Shown here: positions 11,716-19,681 of the stretch, in pieces
How the letters are laid out: each line of letters opens with the position of its first letter
Numbering within the stretch: the stretch's first letter is position 1
Source: Nocardia inohanensis NBRC 100128
Lineage (GTDB): Bacteria; Actinomycetota; Actinomycetes; Mycobacteriales; Mycobacteriaceae
NCBI RefSeq assembly: GCF_001612945.1
Contig: NZ_BDBK01000002.1
Span: 372,001 to 436,000 of the forward strand
Direction: 5' to 3'
DNA length: 64,000 bases
Program-made: the position numbers and the translations under genes
The notes under the pieces: generated by a model
The model's input: the letters and a program-made list of their open reading frames with translations, nothing else
What the model was told of the DNA's origin: nothing
Database searches by the model: none

Positions 11716-12195
11716 TTACGCGTCGGCGGGCAACGTCCAGGCGCGGGTGGTGGCGCCGATCCGGGTCCAGGTGTTGATAATGGCGATGTGCCAGACCAGT
11801 TCGGCGAGCTCCTTCTCCTCGAAGTGCGCGGCGGCCTCGGCCCAAACCTGTTGGCTCACTTCGCTGTCCGCGAGCCGAGTCATCGCCTCGGCCAACTGGA
11901 ACGCGGCGCGCTCGCGCGGGGTGAAGTACGGGGCCTCACGCCAGACGGGAACCAGGCTGACCCGGCGCTCGAAATCGCCACCGGCCACCGCGTCACGGGT
12001 GTGCATGTCGACGCAGTAGACGCAGCCGTTGATCTGGGCGACCCGCAGTTTCACCAGTTCCCGGAGCGGCTGCTCCAGGGTGGTGTCCTGGGCGGCGCGT
12101 TCGAGGCCGTTCATGGCCTTCGCGATCTTCGGAGTCAGGCCGTCGATGTCGAGGCGGGTGGTGGGGAGGACGTAAGCGGTGGTGTTCGTTGTCAT
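11716..12195 (-). CDS. Carboxymuconolactone decarboxylase / AhpD-like protein
   Basis: A 159-residue all-helical protein of the CMD/AhpD superfamily. The core reads REL-VKLRVAQINGCVYCVDMHT (~67-88), with the CxxC and following His that form the AhpD-type redox site. Such proteins act as alkylhydroperoxidases or peroxiredoxin partners; the exact substrate cannot be inferred. ATG at 12195 gives the usual family length; an upstream in-frame start at 12237 would overlap the promoter of the divergent gene. It is divergent from a MocR-type PLP-dependent regulator 46 bases away, the likely regulator. Confidence 0.88.
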   Translation of the reverse strand: MTTNTTAYVLPTTRLDIDGLTPKIAKAMNGLERAAQDTTLEQPLRELVKLRVAQINGCVYCVDMHTRDAVAGGDFERRVSLVPVWREAPYFTPRERAAFQLAEAMTRLADSEVSQQVWAEAAAHFEEKELAELVWHIAIINTWTRIGATTRAWTLPADA

Positions 12196-12213
12196 GGATC
12201 GACCGTAACCAGA

Positions 12214-12263
12214 TAATGGACCGATGTTAGGAGCCAATTAGATGGCTGATTATTGGTCCACTT
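12214..12263. promoter_or_regulatory. Possible MocR binding elements
   Basis: TAATGGACC (12214-12222) and the inverted copy ATTGGTCCACTT (12252-12263) share TGGACC and flank the MocR start. GTGGACC-like elements are known at PdxR/MocR-regulated promoters. The second copy lies within the first codons of the regulator, so this is tentative. Confidence 0.3.
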
Positions 12264-13693
12264 CGGATATCGATCTGCATCTGCCCGTCGATTCGGGATC
12301 GGGCCGCCGGACCGGGTTGGAGCGCGCATTGCGTGACGCGATCCGCGACGGACGGCTGAGTCCCGGTGTGCGCCTGCCTTCTTCGCGAACCCTCGCCTCG
12401 GAGCTCGGGGTCTCGCGCGGCACCGTCAGCGCCGCCTACGACCAGTTGATCGCCGAGGGTCACCTGGTGACGCGGCAGGGGTCGGGAACCAGAGTGGCCG
12501 AGGCCGCGAATTCCCCCGCCGCGATCGACGCCGCCGTCCTGCGCGGCGGTCCGGCCGCACCGCCACGCCATAACCTGCGGTCGGGCAGTCCGGATCTGAG
12601 CAGGTTCCCGGTCACCGCTTGGCTGCGAGCCTCCCGGCAGGCGCTGAACAATGCTCCTCGCGACGCCTTCGGGTACGGCGATCCGAGGGGCCGGATCGAA
12701 CTGCGGTCGGCACTGGCCGAGTATCTCGGGCGAACCCGCGGGGTGCTGGCGACGCCGGACCAGATCATCATCACCACGGGTGCGCAGCAGGCGTTGGTGT
12801 TGCTGGGGACGGTGTTGAACGGATCGGGCACGGCGCCGGCGATCGCCATGGAGGATCCCTGCATGCCGCAGTTCCGTGCGGCGGTAAGAACAGCGGGACC
12901 CACCGTCGTTCCCTTGCCGGTCGATGGCGAAGGCGCACAAGTGGATCGGCTGATGACGGACGACTACGGCGGGGTATCCGCTGCGGTCGTCACGCCCAGC
13001 CACCAGTTTCCGATCGGCTCGACGCTCAGCCCGGCGCGCCGGCTGCACCTGGCCGCCTGGGCGCGGGCCGGACATCTGGTGATCGAAGACGACTACGACG
13101 GCGAGTTCCGTTACGACCGGCAGCCGGTCGGCGCGATCCAAGGCATCGCGCCCGACCATGTCGTCTACCTCGGCAGCGCCTCCAAAACCCTCGGCCCCGG
13201 ATTACGCCTGGCCTGGATGGTGGTGCCGCCGCGGCTGATCGGCCCCATCGCCGAGGCCAAACGCCTCGCCGACCATCACTCCGAGACGCTCGGCCAGCTG
13301 ACCCTCGCCGAATTGATCACCTCGCACGCCTTCGACCGGCACATCCGCTCGTGCCGACTGCGCTACCGCAAACGCCGTGACCTGCTCGCCGACCGCCTCA
13401 AACCCCGGGCCGGCCGCCCCCTGGCCGGGTTCACCCTGAACGGCATCGCCGCCGGCCTGCACACCTTGATCCGCCTCGAACCCGCCGGTCTCACCGAAGC
13501 CGAAGTCCTCACCCGCGCCGACGAATACGGCCTCGCGATCGACGGGCTGTCCGGCATGTGGCTCTCCGCGGAGCACCCGCACAACCGCCCCCAAGCCTTG
13601 GTCGTCGGCTTCGGATCACCCTCCGACAGTGCCTACCCGGCGGCCCTCGACGCCCTGATCCGAACCCTGTCGTGGACGCGCGGGGTGGGCTGA
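12242..13693 (+). CDS. MocR/PdxR-type regulator (GntR helix-turn-helix + aminotransferase-like domain)
   Basis: A 483-residue protein. Residues ~20-85 are a GntR winged helix (LPSSRTLASELGVSRGTVS). The remainder is a fold-type I aminotransferase domain with the PLP-binding lysine in SASKTLGPGLRL (~310-320) and the preceding EDDYDGEFRY motif. Such proteins sense a PLP-linked amino compound and usually activate or repress a divergent gene, here the AhpD-like gene. AGGAG lies 8 bases before the ATG at 12242. It is full length with the key lysine present. The effector is unknown; it is not next to pyridoxine synthesis genes, so calling it pdxR would be unsafe. Confidence 0.9.
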   Translation: MADYWSTSDIDLHLPVDSGSGRRTGLERALRDAIRDGRLSPGVRLPSSRTLASELGVSRGTVSAAYDQLIAEGHLVTRQGSGTRVAEAANSPAAIDAAVLRGGPAAPPRHNLRSGSPDLSRFPVTAWLRASRQALNNAPRDAFGYGDPRGRIELRSALAEYLGRTRGVLATPDQIIITTGAQQALVLLGTVLNGSGTAPAIAMEDPCMPQFRAAVRTAGPTVVPLPVDGEGAQVDRLMTDDYGGVSAAVVTPSHQFPIGSTLSPARRLHLAAWARAGHLVIEDDYDGEFRYDRQPVGAIQGIAPDHVVYLGSASKTLGPGLRLAWMVVPPRLIGPIAEAKRLADHHSETLGQLTLAELITSHAFDRHIRSCRLRYRKRRDLLADRLKPRAGRPLAGFTLNGIAAGLHTLIRLEPAGLTEAEVLTRADEYGLAIDGLSGMWLSAEHPHNRPQALVVGFGSPSDSAYPAALDALIRTLSWTRGVG

Positions 13694-13710
13694 GTCCCTT
13701 GCAGGAGCGG

Positions 13711-14070
13711 CTATCCGCAGGGATACGGGGTGTCGCCGTCGTAGCAGGTGTGGTTTCCGTGCTGGTTGTAGCTATGGCTCCACGCGTCGATCTGTTTGCC
13801 CAGCTGGTACCACCAGGTGCCCTGGTCGGAACCGAAGGGATTGCCGCCGCCCCCGTACGCCCCGCCGAACAAGACGTTGATTCCCCCGTGGATGACGGTG
13901 TCCACCCCTTGTGCGCCGTTCCATATCAACTGATTCCAGCTCGCGGCGGCAGGGTGGGTCGAATCGGTGACCACCGCGGGCTCCGCGGCTGCTGTCCCCG
14001 CGGTGGACAGCAGCATGCACGCACCGGCGGCCGTGATCATCAAGCAGGAAGTGACGCGATTGACCTTCAC
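13711..14070 (-). CDS. Small secreted protein, unknown function
   Basis: A 119-residue protein with a clear Sec signal peptide (MKVNR, hydrophobic stretch to ~24, TAAAEP cleavage region ~27-29). The mature ~90 residues are rich in Gly, Trp and His (GGAYGGGGNPFG ~68-79) and carry two Cys near the C-terminus (HTCYDGDTPYPCG), probably one disulfide. The start is GTG at 14070 with an excellent AAAGGAG 11 bases upstream. I recognise no domain. It stands alone between convergent mocR and divergent ridA. Small proteins of this type are common in Nocardia and Mycobacterium. Confidence 0.78.
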   Translation of the reverse strand: MKVNRVTSCLMITAAGACMLLSTAGTAAAEPAVVTDSTHPAAASWNQLIWNGAQGVDTVIHGGINVLFGGAYGGGGNPFGSDQGTWWYQLGKQIDAWSHSYNQHGNHTCYDGDTPYPCG

Positions 14071-14255
14071 AGTTAGTTCAACTCCTTTGAAGCAGTAGGG
14101 CTTTCGGGAAACATGAACTGAACGATCTGGTCCGGCCGTGACCTGCCCCCTACGTCGTTCCGGGGCCGCCGGCCGTTAGCGGGATTCGATTTCTCGACCG
14201 ATTTGTCGGCCTTGTCCTCGAACCGGCCGGCTGACGGGAGACCTACGCTGCTCTC

Positions 14256-14660
14256 ATGAGTCTTGTCAGCTACATCAATCCGGAATCGCTGCCGACCAGT
14301 CCGGCTTTCAGCCAGGCGGTGCGGGTGTCGGCGGCGTCCGACACGATCTATGTCGGGGGACAGAACGGGATCGATGCCTCCGGGCAGCTGGTCGGGCCCA
14401 CCTTGAAAGAGCAAGCGCGGCAGGCGCTTGCGAATGTCCGCGCCTGCTTGAACGCTGCGGGCGCGGACATCGAACATATTGTGAAGTGGACGATTCTGGT
14501 TGCCGCCGGGGAGCCGGTGCAGGACGGCTACCAGGCGTTTCTCGAGGTTTGGGGGACGCGGGAGAATCCGCCCGCCATTACGGTGGCGGTGGTGGCGGGC
14601 TTCGCCCGGCCGGGGGTGCTCTGCGAGATCGAAGCTATCGCCGCGGTTCCCGCCGGATAG
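14256..14660 (+). CDS. RidA (YjgF/YER057c/UK114) family protein
   Basis: A 134-residue protein matching the RidA fold along its length, including YVGGQNGIDASGQLVG, then QARQALANVRACLNAAGAD, and the C-terminal RPGVLCEIEAIA. The arginine of RPG and the downstream Glu sit where RidA members bind the substrate carboxylate. The family deaminates reactive enamine/imine intermediates or has drifted to related roles. It lies tail-to-tail, 9 bases from the flavin amine oxidase, whose products are imines; a metabolic link is attractive but not shown. Confidence 0.88.
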   Translation: MSLVSYINPESLPTSPAFSQAVRVSAASDTIYVGGQNGIDASGQLVGPTLKEQARQALANVRACLNAAGADIEHIVKWTILVAAGEPVQDGYQAFLEVWGTRENPPAITVAVVAGFARPGVLCEIEAIAAVPAG

Positions 14661-14669
14661 GCCGGGCGT

Positions 14670-16433
14670 TCAGCGTTGGTGGACTTCCAGGGCGGTGCGG
14701 ACGGCGCTTTCCAGGGCGCCCTCGATCCAGGCGGGTTTGAGGCTGGTGTGGTCGCCGGCGAAATGGACACGGCCCTCCACGGTTCGGGTGGCGGCGTGGT
14801 GTTCGTGCAGCTGGCCGGGGGTGGGGATGACCGCTTCGCCGAGGGCGTAGCGGGCGCGCTGCCAGCTCTGGGACAGTCCGACGCCGGTGAATTCGGTGTC
14901 GATGACCGGGCCGAAGAGCTCGCGCATGCCCGCCAGGGCGAAGTGGATGCGTTCGCTGTCGGTGAGCGAATCCCAGCGCTGGGCATCGTCGGACCAGGTG
15001 TAGCTGGCCAGGACGACGCCGCCGTCGGATCCTTCGACATGCGAAGGGAAGTAGACGAAGCGGTTCGGGCTGTCGGTGACGCAGCCGCCGCCGCGGAAGC
15101 CCTTCGGGCCCTGCTCCCAGAAGCGGGTCTTGAACTCCAGCAGAACCTTGGTGGCGGCATCGTGGTGCAGTTCGACGATGGCGCGGCGTTTGGCGTAGGA
15201 CAGGGGCGGGTCGAAGGTGCAGAAGCGGGCGGCGGTGAGCGGGATGGCGACGATCGCGTAGTCGGCGTCGAAGGATTCGATGGGGTCGGCCGGGGCGCCG
15301 TCGGTGTGTTCGGTGCCGGTTTCGGCGGTGGTCCACACCCGCACGCCGTGCTCGGTCTGCTCCAGGCGGGTCATTCGTTTGCCCTGCCGCACCGCGGGTC
15401 CCAGCTTCGCGGTGAGCGCGTCGGTGAGCGAGGCGGTGCCGCCCGCGAGCTCCCAGTAGGTGGCGTCCGGGCGGATCAGGGCGTGGTCGACGAGGGCGCC
15501 GATGACGCCGTAGTGCAGCCGCGAGGTGAGGTTCTCCAGGGTGCCGACGGCTTCGATCTGCGGCAGCGACCAGCCCTCCGCCATCAGATAGCGGTGCAGG
15601 GAGTAGTCCTCATAGGTGTTGAAGATGTCTGTCCAGCCGTCGATTTGGCGGTCGATCGGATGATCGGCGCGCACGTCGGTCTTGTTCATGATGGCGTCGA
15701 GCGCCAGCCGCGACGGCGAGCTGAAGTCCGCGCCGAAAGCCCGATGCACCGCGGCGGGATCACGGGCGTAGTCGGTGCGGCAGATGGTCTGCCCATTGAC
15801 CCGGATCATGGTCGCCCCGCGCGCTGACGGCGAAACCACTTCGCGCACTGCGCCATTCGACCAGGTGTCGCCGGTGAACGAGCGGTAGATCACCGGAACC
15901 GCCGGTGCCGACGGCGCATCCGGCGCCACATCGACATTGTGGAATTGCCGCCGCCGTACGCCGAGCTTGTCGGCCAGCGCCAGCACCATCGGATGCGCGC
16001 TCGGCAACCGCATCGCCCCCGCCTCGGCATACAGCGCCGGGTCCGAGAACATCCCACGGAAGGTCTTGACCCGCCCGCCGGTGCGGCTGGCGTTGGCCTC
16101 GAGCACGGTCACCTCATGCCCGGCCTCGCTGAGCAGAGTCCCCGCCGTCAACCCGGCCGGCCCCGCCCCAATCACCAGAATTCGCTTGGGCGAAGCGGTT
16201 TTCGGCAGCCCGGTGTCGATCAACGTCCGCAGCTGCGCGAGCTTGAGATCGTTGCCCGCCTCGTCGACCTGCAACATCTCCAGCGCCAGCGCACGACTCC
16301 CGTCGCGCTCCCGCCGCGCTTCGGCTTCAGGCAACGCCGCCGAGCATCCACTGGCGAGCGCCCCGGTAGCCAGCGCCCCCGCCACCAAGGCCCGCGAAAC
16401 CAATGCCCGCCGACCGATCACAAGCCCCGCCAT
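14670..16433 (-). CDS. Exported flavin monoamine/L-amino-acid oxidase
   Basis: A 587-residue FAD oxidoreductase. The N-terminus carries a twin-arginine-like signal (GRRALVSRAL, ~7-16) and a hydrophobic stretch ending in LASGC (Cys30), consistent with Tat export and a lipoprotein. The dinucleotide-binding site is VIGAGPAGLTAG (~87-98) with the following acidic VLEAN and a GGRVKT segment. The C-terminal FAD-contacting segment is HFAGDHTSLKPAWIEGALES. The family oxidises amines or L-amino acids to imines with H2O2 release. ATG at 16433 is chosen for the signal peptide and GAAAGG upstream; the open frame extends to 16640 without support. Substrate not determinable. Confidence 0.88.
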   Translation of the reverse strand: MAGLVIGRRALVSRALVAGALATGALASGCSAALPEAEARRERDGSRALALEMLQVDEAGNDLKLAQLRTLIDTGLPKTASPKRILVIGAGPAGLTAGTLLSEAGHEVTVLEANASRTGGRVKTFRGMFSDPALYAEAGAMRLPSAHPMVLALADKLGVRRRQFHNVDVAPDAPSAPAVPVIYRSFTGDTWSNGAVREVVSPSARGATMIRVNGQTICRTDYARDPAAVHRAFGADFSSPSRLALDAIMNKTDVRADHPIDRQIDGWTDIFNTYEDYSLHRYLMAEGWSLPQIEAVGTLENLTSRLHYGVIGALVDHALIRPDATYWELAGGTASLTDALTAKLGPAVRQGKRMTRLEQTEHGVRVWTTAETGTEHTDGAPADPIESFDADYAIVAIPLTAARFCTFDPPLSYAKRRAIVELHHDAATKVLLEFKTRFWEQGPKGFRGGGCVTDSPNRFVYFPSHVEGSDGGVVLASYTWSDDAQRWDSLTDSERIHFALAGMRELFGPVIDTEFTGVGLSQSWQRARYALGEAVIPTPGQLHEHHAATRTVEGRVHFAGDHTSLKPAWIEGALESAVRTALEVHQR

Positions 16434-16705
16434 GCCCGACCTTTCCCGAACCTGGGATACCGACCTGACCGAACGAACCGTGACGCGCCCCCACCCTAGC
16501 AATACCAACCGGTCCGAAACCGCAGGTGAGCAGCACACCGACCAATCGGCGAGCCGCCGCGCGATCCGAGGCGTCCGATGCCGTGGCCGAAAACCGGCAC
16601 GGGCCGCAACCGCCCGACTTCCGCCTGCGCGTCCGGACATGCGATCGAGTACATTTGCGGCCGCACGTCGTGTTCGGCGTGATGAACTCGATCAGGGGAG
16701 TTGCT

Positions 16706-17104
16706 TTGGTACGGAACGTATTCCGCGTGGGGGTGCTGGCGGCAGCGCTGGTCTCGCTGGGGGTTTCGGGTTCGGGAACGGGTCTTGCGAATACGGGCAG
16801 CGCGGCCGCGCCGCAGCCGCCGACAGTAACCCTCATGCCGGGCGGCGTGATCCATGTCGATGCGCCCGCGGACGGTTCGGCGTGGACCTGCAAGGGCATG
16901 AGTATCGTCCCGCTGGTCACGCAGCGGGCCTGGATGAGCAAGAAGCAGATGTCGACGGGCTCCGCGATGATGGACTCGGTGCCGTGGACGGAGTCTGTGG
17001 ATCTCCAGTTCCCCGCCAACGTGACGGTCCTGTGGGAATGCGACAGCTCCGGTAGTGGCAAAACCACCTATAAATCCGAGGGCGTTCTGCAAACCCTGCC
17101 CTGA
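16706..17104 (+). CDS. Small secreted protein, unknown function
   Basis: About 132 residues with a signal peptide (VRNVFRVGVLAAALVSLG, then a small-residue region ending LANTGSAAA). The mature part has two Cys (WTCKG and WECDS) likely forming a disulfide; no known domain is recognised. TTG at 16706 is preferred because AGGGGAG lies 5 bases upstream; ATG at 16682 is the alternative and would add 8 residues. The 272-base space upstream, shared with the divergent amine oxidase, shows no other gene. It ends just before a strong hairpin at 17122. Confidence 0.7.
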   Translation: MVRNVFRVGVLAAALVSLGVSGSGTGLANTGSAAAPQPPTVTLMPGGVIHVDAPADGSAWTCKGMSIVPLVTQRAWMSKKQMSTGSAMMDSVPWTESVDLQFPANVTVLWECDSSGSGKTTYKSEGVLQTLP

Positions 17105-17121
17105 GCGAGCCCGGGCGGGTA

Positions 17122-17153
17122 CCTCGCTGCGCGGATTCATCCGCGCAGCGAGG
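17122..17153. terminator. Bidirectional hairpin between convergent genes
   Basis: A perfect 14-bp stem (17122-17135 with 17140-17153) and a TTCA tetraloop. There is no T-run on either side. It lies between the secreted protein (+) and the VOC gene (-), the normal place for a shared terminator in GC-rich actinobacteria. Confidence 0.65.
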
Positions 17154-17207
17154 CCATAGCCCTGCGGAACTTCATGATCGTCTCGTGTTCTTGCCCGCAC
17201 ACCCGGC

Positions 17208-17843
17208 TCAGGCCGTAGCCTCCCACACGAATCCGTCCGGATCGGTGAACGGACCGATCCCGCTGTCCATGACGATGCGGTGCGATCCGCTGCCCTCCGG
17301 GGACATCCCGGCATCCTTGGCGGCGGCCTTGCGCGGGTACATGGCGAGGGTGACCGGTGAGCCGTGGCCCGCGAATTCGGCGTATTTGCCACCGAAGCTC
17401 TTTTCGACCGTCAGACCGCGATCGGCGTAGAACTGCTTGCTGGCCTTCACATCCGCCACTCCGAGCAGCAACACCAGGTCGTCGATTTCGCGGGTGAACG
17501 GGCCCACGTCCTTCTTCTTGGAGGTGTCGACCTTCCAGATCGTCCCCTCCGGCGCCTGCAAAACCGCCCCGTAACCCCACAGGCTCTTCTTCGCGGGCTT
17601 GATCACGGTGAAACCGGCCTCGACCGCGGTGCCGACCAGGCTGTCGACGGTGGAGGGCTGCGAAACCACCAGGGAGAGCAGGAATCCGCGAAATCCGGTG
17701 GAGGGGGTCTGGGCGGCCCGGAAGCCGATCCGGCCGCCCAGCCCGAAGGCCGCTTCGTAGATCGCGGCGGCGGCCTGCGGGTCGGCGACCTCGAGCTGAA
17801 CGTTGATGTCGGTGCGGTTCTTCGTGGTGTTTTCCATGTCCAT
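17208..17843 (-). CDS. VOC superfamily (glyoxalase/bleomycin-resistance type) protein
   Basis: A 211-residue protein with two betaalphabetabetabeta modules: residues ~12-105 (DINVQLEVADPQAAAAIYEAAFGL) and ~118-211 (DLVLLLGVADVKASKQFYADRG, ending FTDPDGFVWEATA). This is a two-module VOC fold. Members are metal-dependent dioxygenases, glyoxalases or antibiotic-binding proteins, and the sequence alone does not decide. The Glu of VWEATA is a plausible metal ligand. ATG at 17843 or 17837. It is transcribed toward the hairpin at 17122; the 104-base space before it separates it from the allophanate hydrolase gene. Confidence 0.82.
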   Translation of the reverse strand: MDMENTTKNRTDINVQLEVADPQAAAAIYEAAFGLGGRIGFRAAQTPSTGFRGFLLSLVVSQPSTVDSLVGTAVEAGFTVIKPAKKSLWGYGAVLQAPEGTIWKVDTSKKKDVGPFTREIDDLVLLLGVADVKASKQFYADRGLTVEKSFGGKYAEFAGHGSPVTLAMYPRKAAAKDAGMSPEGSGSHRIVMDSGIGPFTDPDGFVWEATA

Positions 17844-17947
17844 AAAGGTATTTACGCCGCGCGCCGGTCACATCCGTGCCGAGCACGGAACACACCACTG
17901 AGACTTCATAGGTGGCTCGCCACCGAACCCCCGAGCAGCTGTCGGTA

Positions 17948-19585
17948 TCAGCCCACCGCGCCGGCGGCCAGGGCGGCGCGCCAGCTGCCGTATTCGCTGA
18001 TGTCCTTGGCGGATTCGGCGGCGGCGCCGGCGCAGCTGAAGCCGGTGTGCCAGGTGCCGTCGGCTAGTTCGATGCTGCCCAGTTGCATGGGGGAGGGGAG
18101 GGCGGTGAGGAAGCGGCCCAGGGCGGCGGGGGAGAGGAGCCAGCGTTCGCCGGTGATGGAGACGCCGGATTCGGGGGCGGGGACGCGGGTTACGGCGGGT
18201 TTGGGTGGGGTGGTGTCCAGGGCGGCCAGGCGGTAGTTCGGGCTGGTTTGGACGGGGCCGGTCCAGCGGGCGCCGAGTTCGATGAGCTGGTGTTCCAGTG
18301 GCTGGCCGCGCAGGTGGGCGCCGAAGACTATCAACTCCTGTGGGGCGGTGGACTGTAGCGGCCAGGCGGATTCGGGGGTGGGGGTCGCGGGTGCCGGTGC
18401 GGGGATCGTGGTGATCAGGGCGGCGATGTCGAAGGCGACGGCGTCTTCGAAAGGGCGGGCCAGCACCGTTACGCCGAAGTGGGCGTCGCCGGCTTTTCCG
18501 GCCGGGATCGCGACGGCGCAGAGGTCGAAGAGGTTGCAGAAGTTGGTGTAGGTGCCGAGTTTCGAGTTCTCGCCGATCGGGTCGGCTGCGACCGCGGCGA
18601 TGGTGGGGTGGCCGGGAACGGTGGGGGTCAAGAGCACATCGGCATCGGCGAGTGCGGTCATGGCGGCGGCGCGCAGGCGTTCGAGTTCGGTGAGGTCGGA
18701 AACCAGGCGGTGAGCGGGGATATCACGGGCCGCGGTGATGATCGCGCCGACGGTAGGGTCCACGGCGGTCGGGTGGGAATCTACGAATTCGCCTACGGCG
18801 GCGTATCTTTCGGCGACCAGCGCGCCGTCGTAGAGGAGGCGCGCGGCGGACAGGAAGGGTTCCGGATCTATTTCGATGATGCGGGCTCCGGCATCACGCA
18901 GTGCGGCTACGGTTCGCTCGAAGGCGCTGTGCCACAGGGGATCCAGATCCGGCAGCGTGGTGAATACCGCGATGACGGGGTTCGGCGGGGCGGCCAGGCG
19001 GACGTCGGCGGGCCAGGGCCGGGCGGGCGCACCGGTCGACATGGCCGCCATGGCTCGGTTCGCCGTCGTCAGGTCGGCGGCGAAGATGGTCACGCAGTCG
19101 TAGGAGCGGCAGGCGGGGACGACGCCGGCGGTGGAGATCACGCCGAGGGTCGGTTTGATGCCGACTATGCCGTGCAGGGCGGCTGGAACGCGGCCGGAAC
19201 CGGCGGTGTCGGTGCCGATGGCGATATCGGCTTCCCCGCTCGCGACGGCGACGGCGGAGCCGGAACTCGAACCGCCCGAGACGTATCCGGGTCGGAGCGC
19301 GTTCTCCACGACACCGTAGGGGGAGCGGGTGCCGACCAAGCCGGTGGCGAACTGGTCCAGGTTCGTTTTGCCGACGACCACCGCACCGGCGGAGCGCAGG
19401 GCCGCCACGGCCGCCGCGTCGGCTTGCGGGGTGTAGGCGAATTCGGGGCAGCCCGCCGTGGTCGGCAGGCCCGCGACATCCACATTGTCCTTCACGGCGA
19501 GCCGCAATCCGGCGAGCGGGCCGGTGGCGCCGGTGGTTTCGGCATCGATCTCACTGTCGGAGCGGCGGTGGATCCACACTGTCAT
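17948..19585 (-). CDS. atzF: Allophanate hydrolase
   Basis: A 545-residue amidase-signature enzyme. The catalytic lysine lies in LAVKDNVDVAG (~32) and the Ser-cisSer-Lys triad is completed by YVSGGSSSGSA (~107-117); the following GTDTAGSGRVPAAL segment is typical. The C-terminal ~150 residues (from ~400, VFGAHLRGQPLEHQL) form the extra domain of true allophanate hydrolases, absent from ordinary amidases. The reaction is allophanate to ammonia and CO2, the last step of urea-amidolyase or guanidine assimilation. It ends the operon, 96 bases after the carboxyltransferase gene. Expected to be under AmtR control from the permease promoter. Confidence 0.93.
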   Translation of the reverse strand: MTVWIHRRSDSEIDAETTGATGPLAGLRLAVKDNVDVAGLPTTAGCPEFAYTPQADAAAVAALRSAGAVVVGKTNLDQFATGLVGTRSPYGVVENALRPGYVSGGSSSGSAVAVASGEADIAIGTDTAGSGRVPAALHGIVGIKPTLGVISTAGVVPACRSYDCVTIFAADLTTANRAMAAMSTGAPARPWPADVRLAAPPNPVIAVFTTLPDLDPLWHSAFERTVAALRDAGARIIEIDPEPFLSAARLLYDGALVAERYAAVGEFVDSHPTAVDPTVGAIITAARDIPAHRLVSDLTELERLRAAAMTALADADVLLTPTVPGHPTIAAVAADPIGENSKLGTYTNFCNLFDLCAVAIPAGKAGDAHFGVTVLARPFEDAVAFDIAALITTIPAPAPATPTPESAWPLQSTAPQELIVFGAHLRGQPLEHQLIELGARWTGPVQTSPNYRLAALDTTPPKPAVTRVPAPESGVSITGERWLLSPAALGRFLTALPSPMQLGSIELADGTWHTGFSCAGAAAESAKDISEYGSWRAALAAGAVG

Positions 19586-19681
19586 GTGCGTGCCCTTCGG
19601 TATGCGGCCCCGGTGCGCGGTTCGGCGTCGGGGCGGTGGTCGGTGGAGGCGGACTTGCGGCGCGCTGAATCAGGCAGGCAG

